Positions 9,915 to 19,047 of a stretch of DNA of 64,000 nucleotides are shown in pieces. Each line of letters opens with the position of its first letter. Positions within the stretch are counted from its first letter, which is position 1. A model generated the notes under the pieces. That model saw only the letters and a list, made by a program, of their open reading frames with translations, was not told where the DNA came from and did not search any database. The position numbers and the translations under genes are program-made. The stretch comes from Pseudomonas argentinensis (GTDB lineage Bacteria > Pseudomonadota > Gammaproteobacteria > Pseudomonadales > Pseudomonadaceae): positions 496,001-560,000 of the forward strand of contig NZ_CP056087.1 in the NCBI RefSeq assembly GCF_001839655.2, given 5' to 3'.

Positions 9915-10036
9915 GCTCGATGCGGCCGGGGCAAGGTGACACGCCACGAGGTTTCACGTGGAACGCTGATTTCTATCGGTGACGACCCATCGATAGCGTG
10001 GTCTATGCTGGCACGGCAGTCATCAAGCGAACGGCA

Positions 10037-11476
10037 ATGGAATTCGGCATCCAGCATTTCTTCGGTTACCTGATCGCAGCGATCCATGTACTGGGTACGC
10101 TCGCTGCCGTGCATGCGATCCTCACCGTGCGCACCGCCCAGGGTGCCATTGCCTGGGCGCTGTCGCTGTTCTTCATGCCCTACCTGACCCTGCTGCCGTA
10201 CGTGATCTTCGGGCGCAGCCGCTTCTATGCCTATATCGAGGCGCGCCGGTTGGTCGACAGGCAGATGCACAAGGCCATGGCCTCGCTGGACTGGCGGCCC
10301 TGGGTGCAGGAGGCCATCGCCGCCGGTGAGTCCGAAGCCTACGGCCAGCTGCGCGCGCTGCCGCGCCTGGGGCGCATGCCTTGCCTGGCCGGCAACCAGG
10401 TCAACCTGCTGGTCGACGGCAAGGCCACCTTCGAGGCGATCTTCCAGGCGATTGCCGAAGCGCACCAGGTGATCCTCATCCAGTTCTTCATCGTGCATGA
10501 CGACAAGCTCGGCCGCCGCCTGCAGCAAGCCCTGCTGGAGCGCGCGGCAGCTGGCGTGCAGGTGTACTTCCTCTACGATGCGGTCGGCAGCCATGCCCTG
10601 CCGCGCCGCTATATCAAGCGCCTGCGCGAAGGCGGTGTGCACGTGCATGCCTTTCCCACCGGGGGCGGCGTGCTCAACCGCTTCCAGCTGAATTTCCGCA
10701 ACCACCGCAAGATCGTGGTGGTCGATGGCGAGCGTGGCTTTCTCGGCGGCCACAACGTCGGCGACGAATACCTGGGCGAGAAACCGCGCCTGTCGCCGTG
10801 GCGCGACACCCATGTCGACGTGCACGGCCCGGCGGTGGCCTGTCTGCAGGAATCCTTCGCCGAGGACTGGTTCTGGGCGACGCGCAAGCTTCCGCCGTTG
10901 CTGCTGCCGGAGCGCTACCCGGACGAAGGCATGCTCTGCCAGGTGATCAGCAGCGGCCCGGCCGATGCCCAGGAAACCTGCTCGCTGCTGTTCGTGGAAA
11001 TGCTCAACGCCGCCCGCGAGCGCATCTGGCTGACCAGCCCCTACTTCATCCCCGACGAGGCACTGTTCGCCGCCCTGCGCCTGGCCGTGCTGCGCGGCGT
11101 GGACGTGCGCATCCTGCTGCCCTCACGGCCGGACCACCGCATCGTCTACGCCGCCTCCAACCTGTTCGCCCTGGAGGCGCTGCGCGCCGGCGTGCGGATC
11201 TTCCGCTACCTGCCGGGCTTCCTGCACCAGAAGGTCGCGCTGATCGATGGGGATATCGGCGTGGTCGGCAGCGCCAACCTGGACAACCGTTCGTTCCGCC
11301 TGAACTTCGAAATCACCCTGGTGACGGTCGACCCGGAGTTCGCCCGCCAGGTCGAAGCGATGCTGGAGAACGACTTCAGCCAGTCCCGCGAACTGATCGG
11401 CGCCGACCGTCGCGAGGTGCATCGTCTGCAGCAACTGGGCATGCGCGTGGCACGGCTGATCTCGCCGATTCTCTAG
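10037..11476 (+). CDS. clsA: Cardiolipin synthase A
   Basis: This 479-residue inner-membrane enzyme transfers a phosphatidyl group from one phosphatidylglycerol to another to make cardiolipin. Two N-terminal membrane helices (residues 8-30 and 36-58) are followed by two phospholipase-D HKD motifs: [19 protein letters not shown] and, near the C-terminus, [20 protein letters not shown]. The length matches the ClsA family. The ATG at 10037 gives the usual family N-terminus; an in-frame start 13 codons earlier is less likely. The gene stands alone, convergent with a DUF3617 gene seven bases away. Confidence 0.95.
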   Translation: MEFGIQHFFGYLIAAIHVLGTLAAVHAILTVRTAQGAIAWALSLFFMPYLTLLPYVIFGRSRFYAYIEARRLVDRQMHKAMASLDWRPWVQEAIAAGESEAYGQLRALPRLGRMPCLAGNQVNLLVDGKATFEAIFQAIAEAHQVILIQFFIVHDDKLGRRLQQALLERAAAGVQVYFLYDAVGSHALPRRYIKRLREGGVHVHAFPTGGGVLNRFQLNFRNHRKIVVVDGERGFLGGHNVGDEYLGEKPRLSPWRDTHVDVHGPAVACLQESFAEDWFWATRKLPPLLLPERYPDEGMLCQVISSGPADAQETCSLLFVEMLNAARERIWLTSPYFIPDEALFAALRLAVLRGVDVRILLPSRPDHRIVYAASNLFALEALRAGVRIFRYLPGFLHQKVALIDGDIGVVGSANLDNRSFRLNFEITLVTVDPEFARQVEAMLENDFSQSRELIGADRREVHRLQQLGMRVARLISPIL

Positions 11477-11483
11477 CGGCCTG

Positions 11484-12011
11484 TCACTGCCGCGGCTTCA
11501 ACGCGCCGCAATCAGCCGACACCCAGCGGGCCTCGGATTCCATGCTGCCCTGCTGGCGGCCGCCACCACTGTCGAACTCACCACTGACCTGGGTGGTAAA
11601 CGACTTGTCGTCGAGGAAATGCGCCTCGCCCTGGCCGCGGCCCTGCGGGCAGGTGAAGTTGAAGACCCAGCGGTCGTTGTCACGGGAGGTGATCTGCTGG
11701 CTGCAGTTGGGGTCCTGCAGGGGGATGTTCTGGGCATCGACCTGGGCCTGGCTGATGCAGTACTGCACGCCCTTTTCGCCGAGCTGGATGCCCTGCTTGG
11801 CCATGGCCCGCTCCATCATTTCACGCTGGGCCTGGGGCAGGCTCTTGAACTGCTCCAGCATTACGTCGCTGCTGGGCAGGGTCTTGCCGCCGAGCTGCAT
11901 GTTCTTCGAGGTGATCTCCCAGAGACCGGGCTGGATCTGCTGCTCGGCGGACGCCATGAAGGGCAGCGCCAGCAGGCAGAGAGGCAGTAACTTCACACTA
12001 AGCTTTGGCAT
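11484..12011 (-). CDS. DUF3617 domain secreted protein
   Basis: This is a 175-residue exported protein. MPKLSVKLLPLCLLALPFMASA is a Sec signal peptide cut near residue 22. The mature start QQIQPGLWEITSKNMQLGG is the DUF3617 hallmark (PGLWE.T), and the two cysteines in ISQ.../CSQQ and FTCPQG probably form disulphides. Function is unknown; members are periplasmic and common in Proteobacteria. I set the start at the signal-peptide methionine, which has GGAG upstream, rather than 25 codons earlier. Confidence 0.88.
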   Translation of the reverse strand: MPKLSVKLLPLCLLALPFMASAEQQIQPGLWEITSKNMQLGGKTLPSSDVMLEQFKSLPQAQREMMERAMAKQGIQLGEKGVQYCISQAQVDAQNIPLQDPNCSQQITSRDNDRWVFNFTCPQGRGQGEAHFLDDKSFTTQVSGEFDSGGGRQQGSMESEARWVSADCGALKPRQ

Positions 12012-12092
12012 AGGAACTCCGTTCAGTGACCGCGATGCGGCTCGCTCGATATCCGACAGCGCCGCCACCGGGATGTCTCGACGCAATCCGCT

Positions 12093-12596
12093 TCAGCCCG
12101 CAGGTTCCTGATGGTAGAGCCTGAGGCCCCGCGCCTGATAATTGGCCAGCGCACTGGGGTGGTCGAGGCTGCAGGTGTGCACCCACACCCGCCGGGTGCC
12201 AGGCCAGGCCCAGGCGGACTGCAGCGCGTGGGTCAGTAGCGGGCCGCCAAAGCCGCGGCCGAAGAAGGCGGCGGCCAGGCCGAAATAGAGAATTTCTACG
12301 GCGCCCTCGGCATCGCGCTGCAGTTCGTAGTAACCGGCGATGGCGCCCCCGTGGTAGGCCACCCAGGTGCGGTGATCGTCACGCTCGATCGCTTCGCGCC
12401 ACTGCGCGTCCGACCAGGCCAGCTTGTCCGTCCACCCCCAGGGCTCGCCGACCAGCTGGTAGAGAAAGCGGTTGAGCTGGAACTGCTTGATCCGGCACTC
12501 GACCACCTGCAGGTCATCCGGCATCGGCTTGCTGCGCACCTGCTCGGGGCTGTGCATTTCCAGGTAATAGGTGATGTTGCTGCCCTGCTCGCTCAT
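12093..12596 (-). CDS. GNAT-family N-acetyltransferase
   Basis: This is an acetyl-CoA-dependent acyltransferase of about 167 residues. The GNAT fold shows as AYHGGAIAGYYELQRDAEGAVEILYFGL (strands 2-4), the acetyl-CoA loop FFGRGFGGPLLTHAL (R-x-x-G-x-G-like) and a final ALANYQARGLRLYHQE strand. The start is uncertain: ATG at 12596 has a GGAT element at reasonable spacing, while ATG at 12611 or GTG at 12626 would add 5 or 10 residues. Substrate unknown. Confidence 0.82.
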   Translation of the reverse strand: MSEQGSNITYYLEMHSPEQVRSKPMPDDLQVVECRIKQFQLNRFLYQLVGEPWGWTDKLAWSDAQWREAIERDDHRTWVAYHGGAIAGYYELQRDAEGAVEILYFGLAAAFFGRGFGGPLLTHALQSAWAWPGTRRVWVHTCSLDHPSALANYQARGLRLYHQEPAG

Positions 12597-12753
12597 GCCG
12601 TGATCCGTCATATTGGTCAGGGCCACCTGGCCCAGGCAAAGAGCGCAGGCTAATGACCCGCGATGGATTCGGCAATCCGCTCGGGGCCTGCAATCCGTTA
12701 CGCCGACTTCCTATCTGCTAGTGCAGCAACTGCTCTGCCGAGGTAATGGGTTG

Positions 12754-13686
12754 CTACGGCTGGTAAGGATGGTGCTCGACCCAGTGGCGGGCGATATCGA
12801 CTCGGCGCGCCACCCAGACGCGATCATGGGCCTCGATGTGGTCGAGGAAACGTTGCAGCGCGCGGAAACGCCCGGGGCGACCGATCAGGCGCGGGTGCAG
12901 ACCAACCGACATCATCTTCGGCGCCGTTTCGCCCTCGGCGTAGAGCACGTCGAAGGTGTCCTTCAGGTAGGCGAAGAACTGCTCACCACTGTTGAATCCG
13001 CCCGGGCTGGAGAAGCGCATGTCATTGGCGTCGAGGGTATAGGGCACGATCAGGTGGGGCTGACGGGTACCGTCGCGGGTCTCGACGGTGCTCCATAGCG
13101 GCAGGTCGTCGCCGTAATAATCGCTGTCGTAGAGAAAGCCGCCCTGCTCGACCACCAGGCGCCGCGTGTTGGGGCTGTCCCGGCCGGTGTACCAGCCGAG
13201 CGGCGCGGCGCCGGTGAGGCGGGTGATCAGCTCCACCGCGCGCTCGAGGTGCTCGCGCTCGAGGTCGACCGGTACGTTCTGGTAGTGCAGCCAGCGCCAA
13301 CCGTGACTGGCGATCTCGTGGTTACGTGCGACCAGCGCCTCGGTGATTTCCGGGCAGCGCTCCAGGGCCATGGCGACGGCAAAGGCGGTCAGCGGCAGGT
13401 CGCGGCGCTGGAACTCATCGAGGATGCGCCACACGCCCGCACGGGAGCCGTATTCGTACATCGACTCCATGCTCATGTGGCGATCGGCAAAGCTCTGCGC
13501 ACCGACGATTTCGGAAAGAAAGGTTTCGCTCTGCGGGTCCCCGTGCAACACGCAGCTCTCACTACCTTCCTCGATGTTGAGCACGAACTGCACGGCGATT
13601 CGCGCATTGCCCGGCCATTTTGGCTGCGGCGGGTTGCCTGCGTAACCGCGCAGATCCCGGGGATAGTGTGGCTGGGGCTGGGTCAT
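12754..13686 (-). CDS. puuE: Allantoinase PuuE (polysaccharide-deacetylase fold)
   Basis: This 310-residue enzyme belongs to the metal-independent PuuE allantoinases, which open the hydantoin ring of allantoin to allantoate. YPRDLRGYAGNPPQPKWPGNARIAVQFVLN is the typical PuuE start, HEIASHGWRWLHYQ is the NodB-like motif in its PuuE form, and GWYTGRDSPNTRRLVVEQGGFLYDSD and MMSVGLHPRLIGRPGR complete the signature. AAGGAA precedes the ATG. It lies 100 bp after the racemase and probably shares its transcript from the ABC operon. Together they suggest uptake and ring opening of allantoin or a related ureide; no ureidoglycolate or allantoate genes follow in the window. Confidence 0.9.
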   Translation of the reverse strand: MTQPQPHYPRDLRGYAGNPPQPKWPGNARIAVQFVLNIEEGSESCVLHGDPQSETFLSEIVGAQSFADRHMSMESMYEYGSRAGVWRILDEFQRRDLPLTAFAVAMALERCPEITEALVARNHEIASHGWRWLHYQNVPVDLEREHLERAVELITRLTGAAPLGWYTGRDSPNTRRLVVEQGGFLYDSDYYGDDLPLWSTVETRDGTRQPHLIVPYTLDANDMRFSSPGGFNSGEQFFAYLKDTFDVLYAEGETAPKMMSVGLHPRLIGRPGRFRALQRFLDHIEAHDRVWVARRVDIARHWVEHHPYQP

Positions 13687-13788
13687 GGATGATTTTCTTC
13701 CTTACGCGGCTGTAGCCATGACAGGCCCGGGGTAATCGGCAGCAGGCTGGAGCCACCGGAGCCGTCGTTACTCAAGTCGGCCTGGCGC

Positions 13789-14490
13789 TTACAGCGCCTT
13801 GTTGCGTGGCCAGGCATAGCTCAGGCTCTTGCTGCTGCCCAGGCCCAGCTGCACCAGCGCCTCCACCCATTTCAGCGCCACCTGCACGCCGTCGATCACC
13901 GGCACGCCGAGATCCCCCTGCAGGCGCTGTGCCCACTGGCTCATGCCCGCGCAGCCCAGCACCAGGCATTCGCTGCGGTCATCGCGCAGAATCCGCTGAC
14001 CCAGGTCGCGCAGACGCCGGTAATGGGCCGGGTCACGCTCCAGCTCCAGCACCGGGATATCCGCCGCATGAATATTCGCGCAGCGCCGCTGCAGGCCGTA
14101 ACCGTGCATGTTGCGCTCGATGATATGGATCGAGCGCGGCAGGCTGGTCAGGATCGAATAACGCACACTGAGCATGCTCGCCGCGTGCATCGCCGCTTCA
14201 CCAATGCCCAGCACCGGGCCGCTGGCCAACTCGCGGGCGGCGTCCAGCCCGGTGTCGTCGAAACAGGCGATCACGAAGCCTTGCACACCCTCGTCCTGCG
14301 CCTGGCGCATCGCTCCCAGCAGGTGATACGCCGCGCACACCCCATCGGCAGCGCCCTCGATACTCGCCACCGAGCCCGGCAGATGGATCACGCTCAACTG
14401 TGTATCGGCCGCCTTGATGCCCTGGCAGGTGGTGTCCAGCAGCCGGGCCATACCTGCCGAGCCGTTGGGATTGATCACGCGAATCTTCAT
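13789..14490 (-). CDS. Asp/Glu/hydantoin racemase family (allantoin racemase-like)
   Basis: This 233-residue protein has the hallmarks of hydantoin/allantoin racemases (HyuE/HpxA): MKIRVINPNGSAGM start and two catalytic cysteines in VIACFDDTGLDAAREL and LVLGCAGMSQ. These enzymes interconvert the enantiomers of 5-substituted hydantoins such as allantoin, which lets an enantioselective hydrolase use both forms. The start overlaps the stop of the upstream permease by four bases, so it is the fifth gene of the importer operon. Presence beside PuuE favours allantoin as substrate, though another hydantoin cannot be excluded. Confidence 0.88.
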   Translation of the reverse strand: MKIRVINPNGSAGMARLLDTTCQGIKAADTQLSVIHLPGSVASIEGAADGVCAAYHLLGAMRQAQDEGVQGFVIACFDDTGLDAARELASGPVLGIGEAAMHAASMLSVRYSILTSLPRSIHIIERNMHGYGLQRRCANIHAADIPVLELERDPAHYRRLRDLGQRILRDDRSECLVLGCAGMSQWAQRLQGDLGVPVIDGVQVALKWVEALVQLGLGSSKSLSYAWPRNKAL

Positions 14491-15311
14491 GCGGTTTTTC
14501 TCATCCGTTGGCTGAGGCTCATCAACAGCAGCACCAGCGCGATCAGTGCCAGGGAAAACAGCGTGGTCAGGGTGCCCAGGGCGTAGAGCACCGGCGTGGT
14601 GACGTTGGTGGTCATGCCGAAGATCTCCAGCGGCAAGGTATTGAAGCTGCCGGAGACCATCAGGGTGCGGGCGAACTCGTCGTAGGACAGGGTGAAACCG
14701 AACAGCGCCACGCCGAACAGGCTCGGGGCAATCAGTGGCAGGACGATCAGGCGCACCGTTTGCCAGGCACTCGCGCCCAGGTCGCGGGCCGCCATCTCGT
14801 AGGCACGGTTGAAGCGGTTGAACACCGCGAACATGATCAGCAGGCCGAACGGCAGGGTCCAGGTCAGGTGCGCGCCAAAGGCCGAGCTGTACCAGATCGG
14901 CTCCCAGCCGAGGCGATCGAACATCAGGCCGATGCCCAGGCTGACCAGGATCGAGGGAATGATCAGGCTCGCCAATGTCAGGTAGAACAGGGCCTGGCTA
15001 CCCGCGAAAGGGCGCCGGTAGGCGAAGCCGGCCAGCACCGAGAACACCAGGGTGCAGGCCATGACCGCGATGCCGAGAAGAATCGAGCGGCTGAAGGCAC
15101 CGGCGAAATCGCCCACCTGCTGGGCCTGGAACAGGTTGTGAAACCAGTGCAGGGATATCCCGTTCATGGGAAAGGTCAGCCCACCGCCAGGTCCCTGGAA
15201 CGAGAGGATGCCGATGGTCAGCGTCGGGCCGTAGAGAAACAGCACGAACAGGGCGAAGAACAGGCTCAGGCAATAGAAGCTCAACGGGCGTGCCGTGGAT
15301 TTCATGGTCAT
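14487..15311 (-). CDS. ABC transporter permease, PotC-like (ureide locus)
   Basis: This is a 274-residue inner-membrane permease with six hydrophobic segments (first: FYCLSLFFALFVLFLYGPTLTIGIL) and an EAA loop at MAARDLGASAWQTVRLIVLPLIAPS. It overlaps both its upstream partner permease (four bases) and the downstream racemase (four bases), showing tight translational coupling across transport and metabolism. It is half of the channel of the second PotABCD-type importer in the window. Confidence 0.9.
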   Translation of the reverse strand: MTMKSTARPLSFYCLSLFFALFVLFLYGPTLTIGILSFQGPGGGLTFPMNGISLHWFHNLFQAQQVGDFAGAFSRSILLGIAVMACTLVFSVLAGFAYRRPFAGSQALFYLTLASLIIPSILVSLGIGLMFDRLGWEPIWYSSAFGAHLTWTLPFGLLIMFAVFNRFNRAYEMAARDLGASAWQTVRLIVLPLIAPSLFGVALFGFTLSYDEFARTLMVSGSFNTLPLEIFGMTTNVTTPVLYALGTLTTLFSLALIALVLLLMSLSQRMRKTA

Positions 15312-16225
15312 AGCTCCTTGCGGATATCCACCAGGCGGAACATCACCACCAGCATCAGCAGCACCGTGGCCAGCAGCACCACGGCACTGGCCGCCGCCGC
15401 CGGGTACTGCAGCAGGCTGATCTCGTTGTGGATCAGCACGCCAACCGAGGCATGCAGGCCGCCGCCCATGATGCGCACGGTGACGAAATCACCCATCACC
15501 AGGGTCAGCACGAAGATGCTGCCGATGAGGATGCCCGACTTGCACAGCGGCACGATCACCAGCGCGAGGATCTGCCAGGTCTGCGCCCCGGCATCCCGCG
15601 CCGCCTCGATCAGGCGGCGGTCGATGCGCATCATGGTGTTGAAGATCGGCACCACCATGAACAGGGTGTACAGGTGCACGTAGGCCAGCACGATGGAAAA
15701 GTCGCTGTACAGCAGAAACTCCAGTGGCTGGTCGATCAGCCCGGCGCCGAGCAGGCTGCCGTTGACCAGGCCATTGCGCCCCAGCAGCGGTATCCAGGAA
15801 ATCATGCGGATGATGTTGGAGGTGAAGAAGGGGATGGTGCACAGCAGAAACAGCAAGGTCTGCACCTTGTTGCTGCGGATGTGGAAGGCCAGGTAATAGG
15901 CCAGGGTAAAGCCCAGCAGCAGGGTGATCAGCCAGGTCAGCAGGGCGTACTTGAAGGTATTCAGGTAGGCCTGCAGAGTGGTCGGCGAAGACAGCAGGTA
16001 GCGGTAGTTATCGAAGATGAAGTCCGGGATCAGCTGGTAGGAGTCGTAGTCCCAGAAGCTCACCACCACGATCACCGTGATGGGAAAGACCAGGAACAGC
16101 AGCAGGGTCAGCGCCAGCGGCATGGCCTGCAGGTGGCTGAGGTTGGCGAGTCCGGTGCGCATATCGAATCCAGGCTGCGGAAAAGTAGGGTGTCGAAGGC
16201 GCAGCGGTGGAGGAAACGAGGTCAT
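15308..16225 (-). CDS. ABC transporter permease, PotB-like (ureide locus)
   Basis: This is a permease of up to 305 residues with a long N-terminal helix (MPLALTLLLFLVFPITVIVVVSF) and an EAA motif at EAARDAGAQTWQILALVIVPLCKSG. The start at 16225 leaves an 18-base gap to the binding-protein stop; an internal ATG at 16162 would remove a 21-residue Pro-rich leader and is possible. It pairs with the permease at 14487. Confidence 0.88.
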   Translation of the reverse strand: MTSFPPPLRLRHPTFPQPGFDMRTGLANLSHLQAMPLALTLLLFLVFPITVIVVVSFWDYDSYQLIPDFIFDNYRYLLSSPTTLQAYLNTFKYALLTWLITLLLGFTLAYYLAFHIRSNKVQTLLFLLCTIPFFTSNIIRMISWIPLLGRNGLVNGSLLGAGLIDQPLEFLLYSDFSIVLAYVHLYTLFMVVPIFNTMMRIDRRLIEAARDAGAQTWQILALVIVPLCKSGILIGSIFVLTLVMGDFVTVRIMGGGLHASVGVLIHNEISLLQYPAAAASAVVLLATVLLMLVVMFRLVDIRKEL

Positions 16226-16242
16226 CCACCGCTACGGCCGGC

Positions 16243-17577
16243 TCAGGAAACGATGAATTCGTTCCACTTGCGGATCATGTGGCGGTTCTCGTCCATTACC
16301 GAATTCCAGCAGGCCACGCTGCCCATGCGCTGCTCGAAGGAGCCACCATCACGCACGGCTCCGGCCTTCTCCATGACCTTGCCGTCGGGGCTGAGAATGT
16401 CGCTCTGGGCAGCTTTGCCCTCCATCCAGAAGCCCCACTCATCGGCGCTCATGTACTGCCTGGAGGTCTCCGGCGCAGCACTGTAGTAGCCCTGGCGGTT
16501 CAGATAAGCGCCGACCCAGCCCGACAGGTACCAGTCGATGTATTCATAGGCAGCATCCAGCTCCAGGCCGCTGAGGTGCTTGGCCAGGCCGATACCGCCG
16601 CCCCAGGCGCGATAACCTTCTTCGAGCGGCTGGTAGGTGCAGGGCACCCCGCGGCTGCGCACCGCGGCCACGGCCGGCGACCACATGGACTGGATCACCA
16701 CCTCACCGGAGGCCATCAGGTTCACCGACTCGTCGAAGCTCTTCCAGAAGGCACGGAACTGGCCGTCCTTCTTGGCCTGCATGAGGATGGCGATGGTCTT
16801 GTCGATCTCCCCACGGGTCATGTTGCCCTTGTCGCCGTAACGGATCTCGCCCATGGACTCGCAGATCATCGCCGCATCCATGATGCCGATGGACGGGATG
16901 TTGAGGATCGAGGTCTTGCCCTTGAAGGCAGGGTCCAGGATGTCGCGCCAGTTGCTGATCGGCCGGCCCACCAGGTCCGGACGTATACCCAGGGTGTCGG
17001 CGTTGTAGATGGTCGGCACCAAGGTCATCCAGCGGGTCGGTTCGCTGGCGAACTTCAGCGAATCGGCGCTTTCGACGAAGCCCACGGTATGCGGCGCGGT
17101 GCCCTGGGCGATGGTCGATTCCGGGGTCAGCTTGCCGTCGATGAACAGCCGGGAAATCTTGTCGAAGTTCTTCAGCCGCCTGGTATCCATGGCCTGCATG
17201 GTGCCGGACGGATAGACCTTCTTGCCGATCCAGTACTCGATGTCGGCAATGTCGAAGGAGCGTGGCTGGGTAACGGCTCGTTGCGCCACCGCATCGGAAT
17301 CCAGGGCGGTGAGCTGCAGGGTGATGCCCAGGTCTTCCTTGGCCTTCATGGCGATGTCGTTGAGGTTGGAGACCCCGGTGCCGAACTGGCGCAAGGTGAC
17401 GTTCTTGATGTTCTGCGCCCAGATCATCGGAAAACCGCTGATCGCGCCGGAGCCCACGGCCACCGCCGAGGCCACCCCCAGACCCTTGATCAGGCTGCGC
17501 CTGGACAATCCCTTGGCGGACTCCACCTGCGGGGCTTCGGCGGGGCATTGCGGGGTGCTGTCGTCGTGCTCGCTCAT
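16243..17577 (-). CDS. ABC transporter binding protein, Tat-exported, PotD-like
   Basis: This 444-residue protein has a twin-arginine leader: a polar stretch of about 24 residues, then SRRSLIKGLGVASAVAVGSG and a hydrophobic core. Export of a folded protein is therefore expected. The mature part NVTLRQFGTGVSNLNDIAMKAKEDLGITLQLTALDSDAVAQRA belongs to the extracellular solute-binding family 1/PotD group. Its start overlaps the ATPase stop by four bases. Ligand is probably a ureide or hydantoin given the racemase and allantoinase, not a polyamine. The Tat leader contrasts with the Sec leader of the binding protein at 2630. Confidence 0.9.
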   Translation of the reverse strand: MSEHDDSTPQCPAEAPQVESAKGLSRRSLIKGLGVASAVAVGSGAISGFPMIWAQNIKNVTLRQFGTGVSNLNDIAMKAKEDLGITLQLTALDSDAVAQRAVTQPRSFDIADIEYWIGKKVYPSGTMQAMDTRRLKNFDKISRLFIDGKLTPESTIAQGTAPHTVGFVESADSLKFASEPTRWMTLVPTIYNADTLGIRPDLVGRPISNWRDILDPAFKGKTSILNIPSIGIMDAAMICESMGEIRYGDKGNMTRGEIDKTIAILMQAKKDGQFRAFWKSFDESVNLMASGEVVIQSMWSPAVAAVRSRGVPCTYQPLEEGYRAWGGGIGLAKHLSGLELDAAYEYIDWYLSGWVGAYLNRQGYYSAAPETSRQYMSADEWGFWMEGKAAQSDILSPDGKVMEKAGAVRDGGSFEQRMGSVACWNSVMDENRHMIRKWNEFIVS

Positions 17578-18710
17578 CGGTGAACCTCCTCGGTCGGGTT
17601 GGCGTGTTGCGGGGAGAACAGGTTGAGGTGCGCGGCGTCCCAGGTCAGGGTGACCTCGGCACCTATTTCAGGTACCCGACGCTGGCGGTCGGCCAGGTAA
17701 ACCATCAGTGGCGTGGCGCTGGCGGTCAGGCATTCGACATAGATGAAGGCGCCCTGAAACTCGACATCGCAGACCCGCGCCGGCAGGACAAACTGCCCGG
17801 CCGGTGGCGCGCTGCCAGGCGGCAGGATGTCCAGGTGGTCGCAGCGCACCGAGAACGCCAGCGGCGTACCCTCGGCGGCGACATGCTGGTCGCCCAGTTG
17901 CGCCAGGCTCAGGCTGCCCTGCCCCGTGCCCTCGACGCTGAGCCTCACGCGATCCCCCTCACGGCTGCCCAGCTCGCCGCGCATCAGGCTGTGGCCGCCG
18001 ATGAACTGGGCGACGAAGGGGGTGGCCGGGTGCTCGAACAATTGCCGTGGCGGGGCGACCTGCTGGATCCTGCCGCCGTCCATCACCACCGCCAGGTCGG
18101 CCAGGGCGAAGGCTTCTTCCTGGGAATGGGTGACGTGGATGAAGGTCAGCCCCAGCTGTTTCTGGATCGCCTTGAGCTCCTTGCGCATGCGAATCCGCAA
18201 GAACGGGTCGAGGGCCGACAGCGGCTCGTCGAGCAGCACCACGTCCGGCTGGGTGATCAGGGCCCGGGCCAGCGCCACGCGCTGCTGCTGGCCGCCGGAA
18301 AGCTGCTCGGGGTAGCTGTCGGCGTAGTCTTGCATGTTCACCAGCGCCAGCAGCTCCCGGGCCCTGGCGTGGCGCTCGGCCTTGGGCATGCCGGCGATGC
18401 GCAGGCCGAAGGCGACGTTGTCCAGGCAGCTCATGTGCGGGAACAGCGCGTAGTTCTGAAACATCATCGCCGTACCCCGCTGGGTCGGCGAAAAATCGGT
18501 GACGTTGCGGTTATCCATGAGGATGTCGCCGTCGCTCACCGCTTCGTGGCCGGCCAGCATGCGCAAGGTGGTGCTCTTGCCGCAGCCGCTGGGGCCGAGC
18601 AGACAGCAATAGCTGCCACTGGGAATCTTCAGATGCAGATCGGTGACAGCCACGCGCGCATCGTAGGCCTTGTGCACCGCCACCAATTCGACCTGACCTT
18701 TTCCAGACAT
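17574..18710 (-). CDS. ABC transporter ATP-binding protein, PotA-like (ureide locus)
   Basis: This 378-residue ATPase has Walker A GPSGCGKST (about residues 38-46), signature LSGGQQQRVALARAL, Walker B VVLLDEPLSALDPF, an H-loop VTHSQEEAF and a C-terminal TOBE domain (FSVRCDHLDILPPG). It is the first gene of the operon, 337 bp from the divergent GntR regulator. An inverted repeat, ATTGCTAA...TTAGCAAT, sits 14-46 bases before its start codon, where a bound repressor would block transcription or initiation. Confidence 0.91.
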   Translation of the reverse strand: MSGKGQVELVAVHKAYDARVAVTDLHLKIPSGSYCCLLGPSGCGKSTTLRMLAGHEAVSDGDILMDNRNVTDFSPTQRGTAMMFQNYALFPHMSCLDNVAFGLRIAGMPKAERHARARELLALVNMQDYADSYPEQLSGGQQQRVALARALITQPDVVLLDEPLSALDPFLRIRMRKELKAIQKQLGLTFIHVTHSQEEAFALADLAVVMDGGRIQQVAPPRQLFEHPATPFVAQFIGGHSLMRGELGSREGDRVRLSVEGTGQGSLSLAQLGDQHVAAEGTPLAFSVRCDHLDILPPGSAPPAGQFVLPARVCDVEFQGAFIYVECLTASATPLMVYLADRQRRVPEIGAEVTLTWDAAHLNLFSPQHANPTEEVHR

Positions 18711-18723
18711 GCTTGCCGCCTAA

Positions 18724-18756
18724 ATTGCTAAACATTTTATTTTTATTGTTAGCAAT
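18724..18756. promoter_or_regulatory. Inverted repeat, operator candidate for ureide operon
   Basis: Perfect 8-bp arms ATTGCTAA (18724-18731) and TTAGCAAT (18749-18756) are separated by 17 AT-rich bases, just upstream of the ATPase ribosome site. The right half (TTGTTAGCAAT) resembles the palindrome at 18981, which suggests binding of the same regulator, presumably the adjacent GntR protein. Confidence 0.55.
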
Positions 18757-18980
18757 CACTGTGCCAGGCATTCGTTTGACCGTCATCAATGCGGCCAGGC
18801 CCTCGGTTTTACAGGGTAAGCCACTGATAACCCGCAGTTTTTTCAATGTCGCCTTGAATCCGCCCAGCTGTACGCTGGATGTCCGCACACAGCCTGTAGG
18901 ACGCGATCCAGGTGCACAGCCCTGGAGCAATGCGACAAAGTTGTGCACTTGCCACCGATAGGCAGCTACTTTGCGACAGC

Positions 18981-18992
18981 ATTGTTAACAAT
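18981..18992. promoter_or_regulatory. Perfect palindrome, operator candidate for GntR gene
   Basis: ATTGTTAACAAT is a perfect 12-bp palindrome 55 bp upstream of the GntR-family start. Its half-site TTGTTA recurs in the inverted repeat at 18724-18756 on the other side of the divergent intergenic region, consistent with autoregulation plus control of the importer operon. Confidence 0.55.
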
Positions 18993-19047
18993 TACACTGC
19001 CAGCAATTTCCAGCCGCCCCGGCTTCCCACGCAAATGAGCATCGTCC

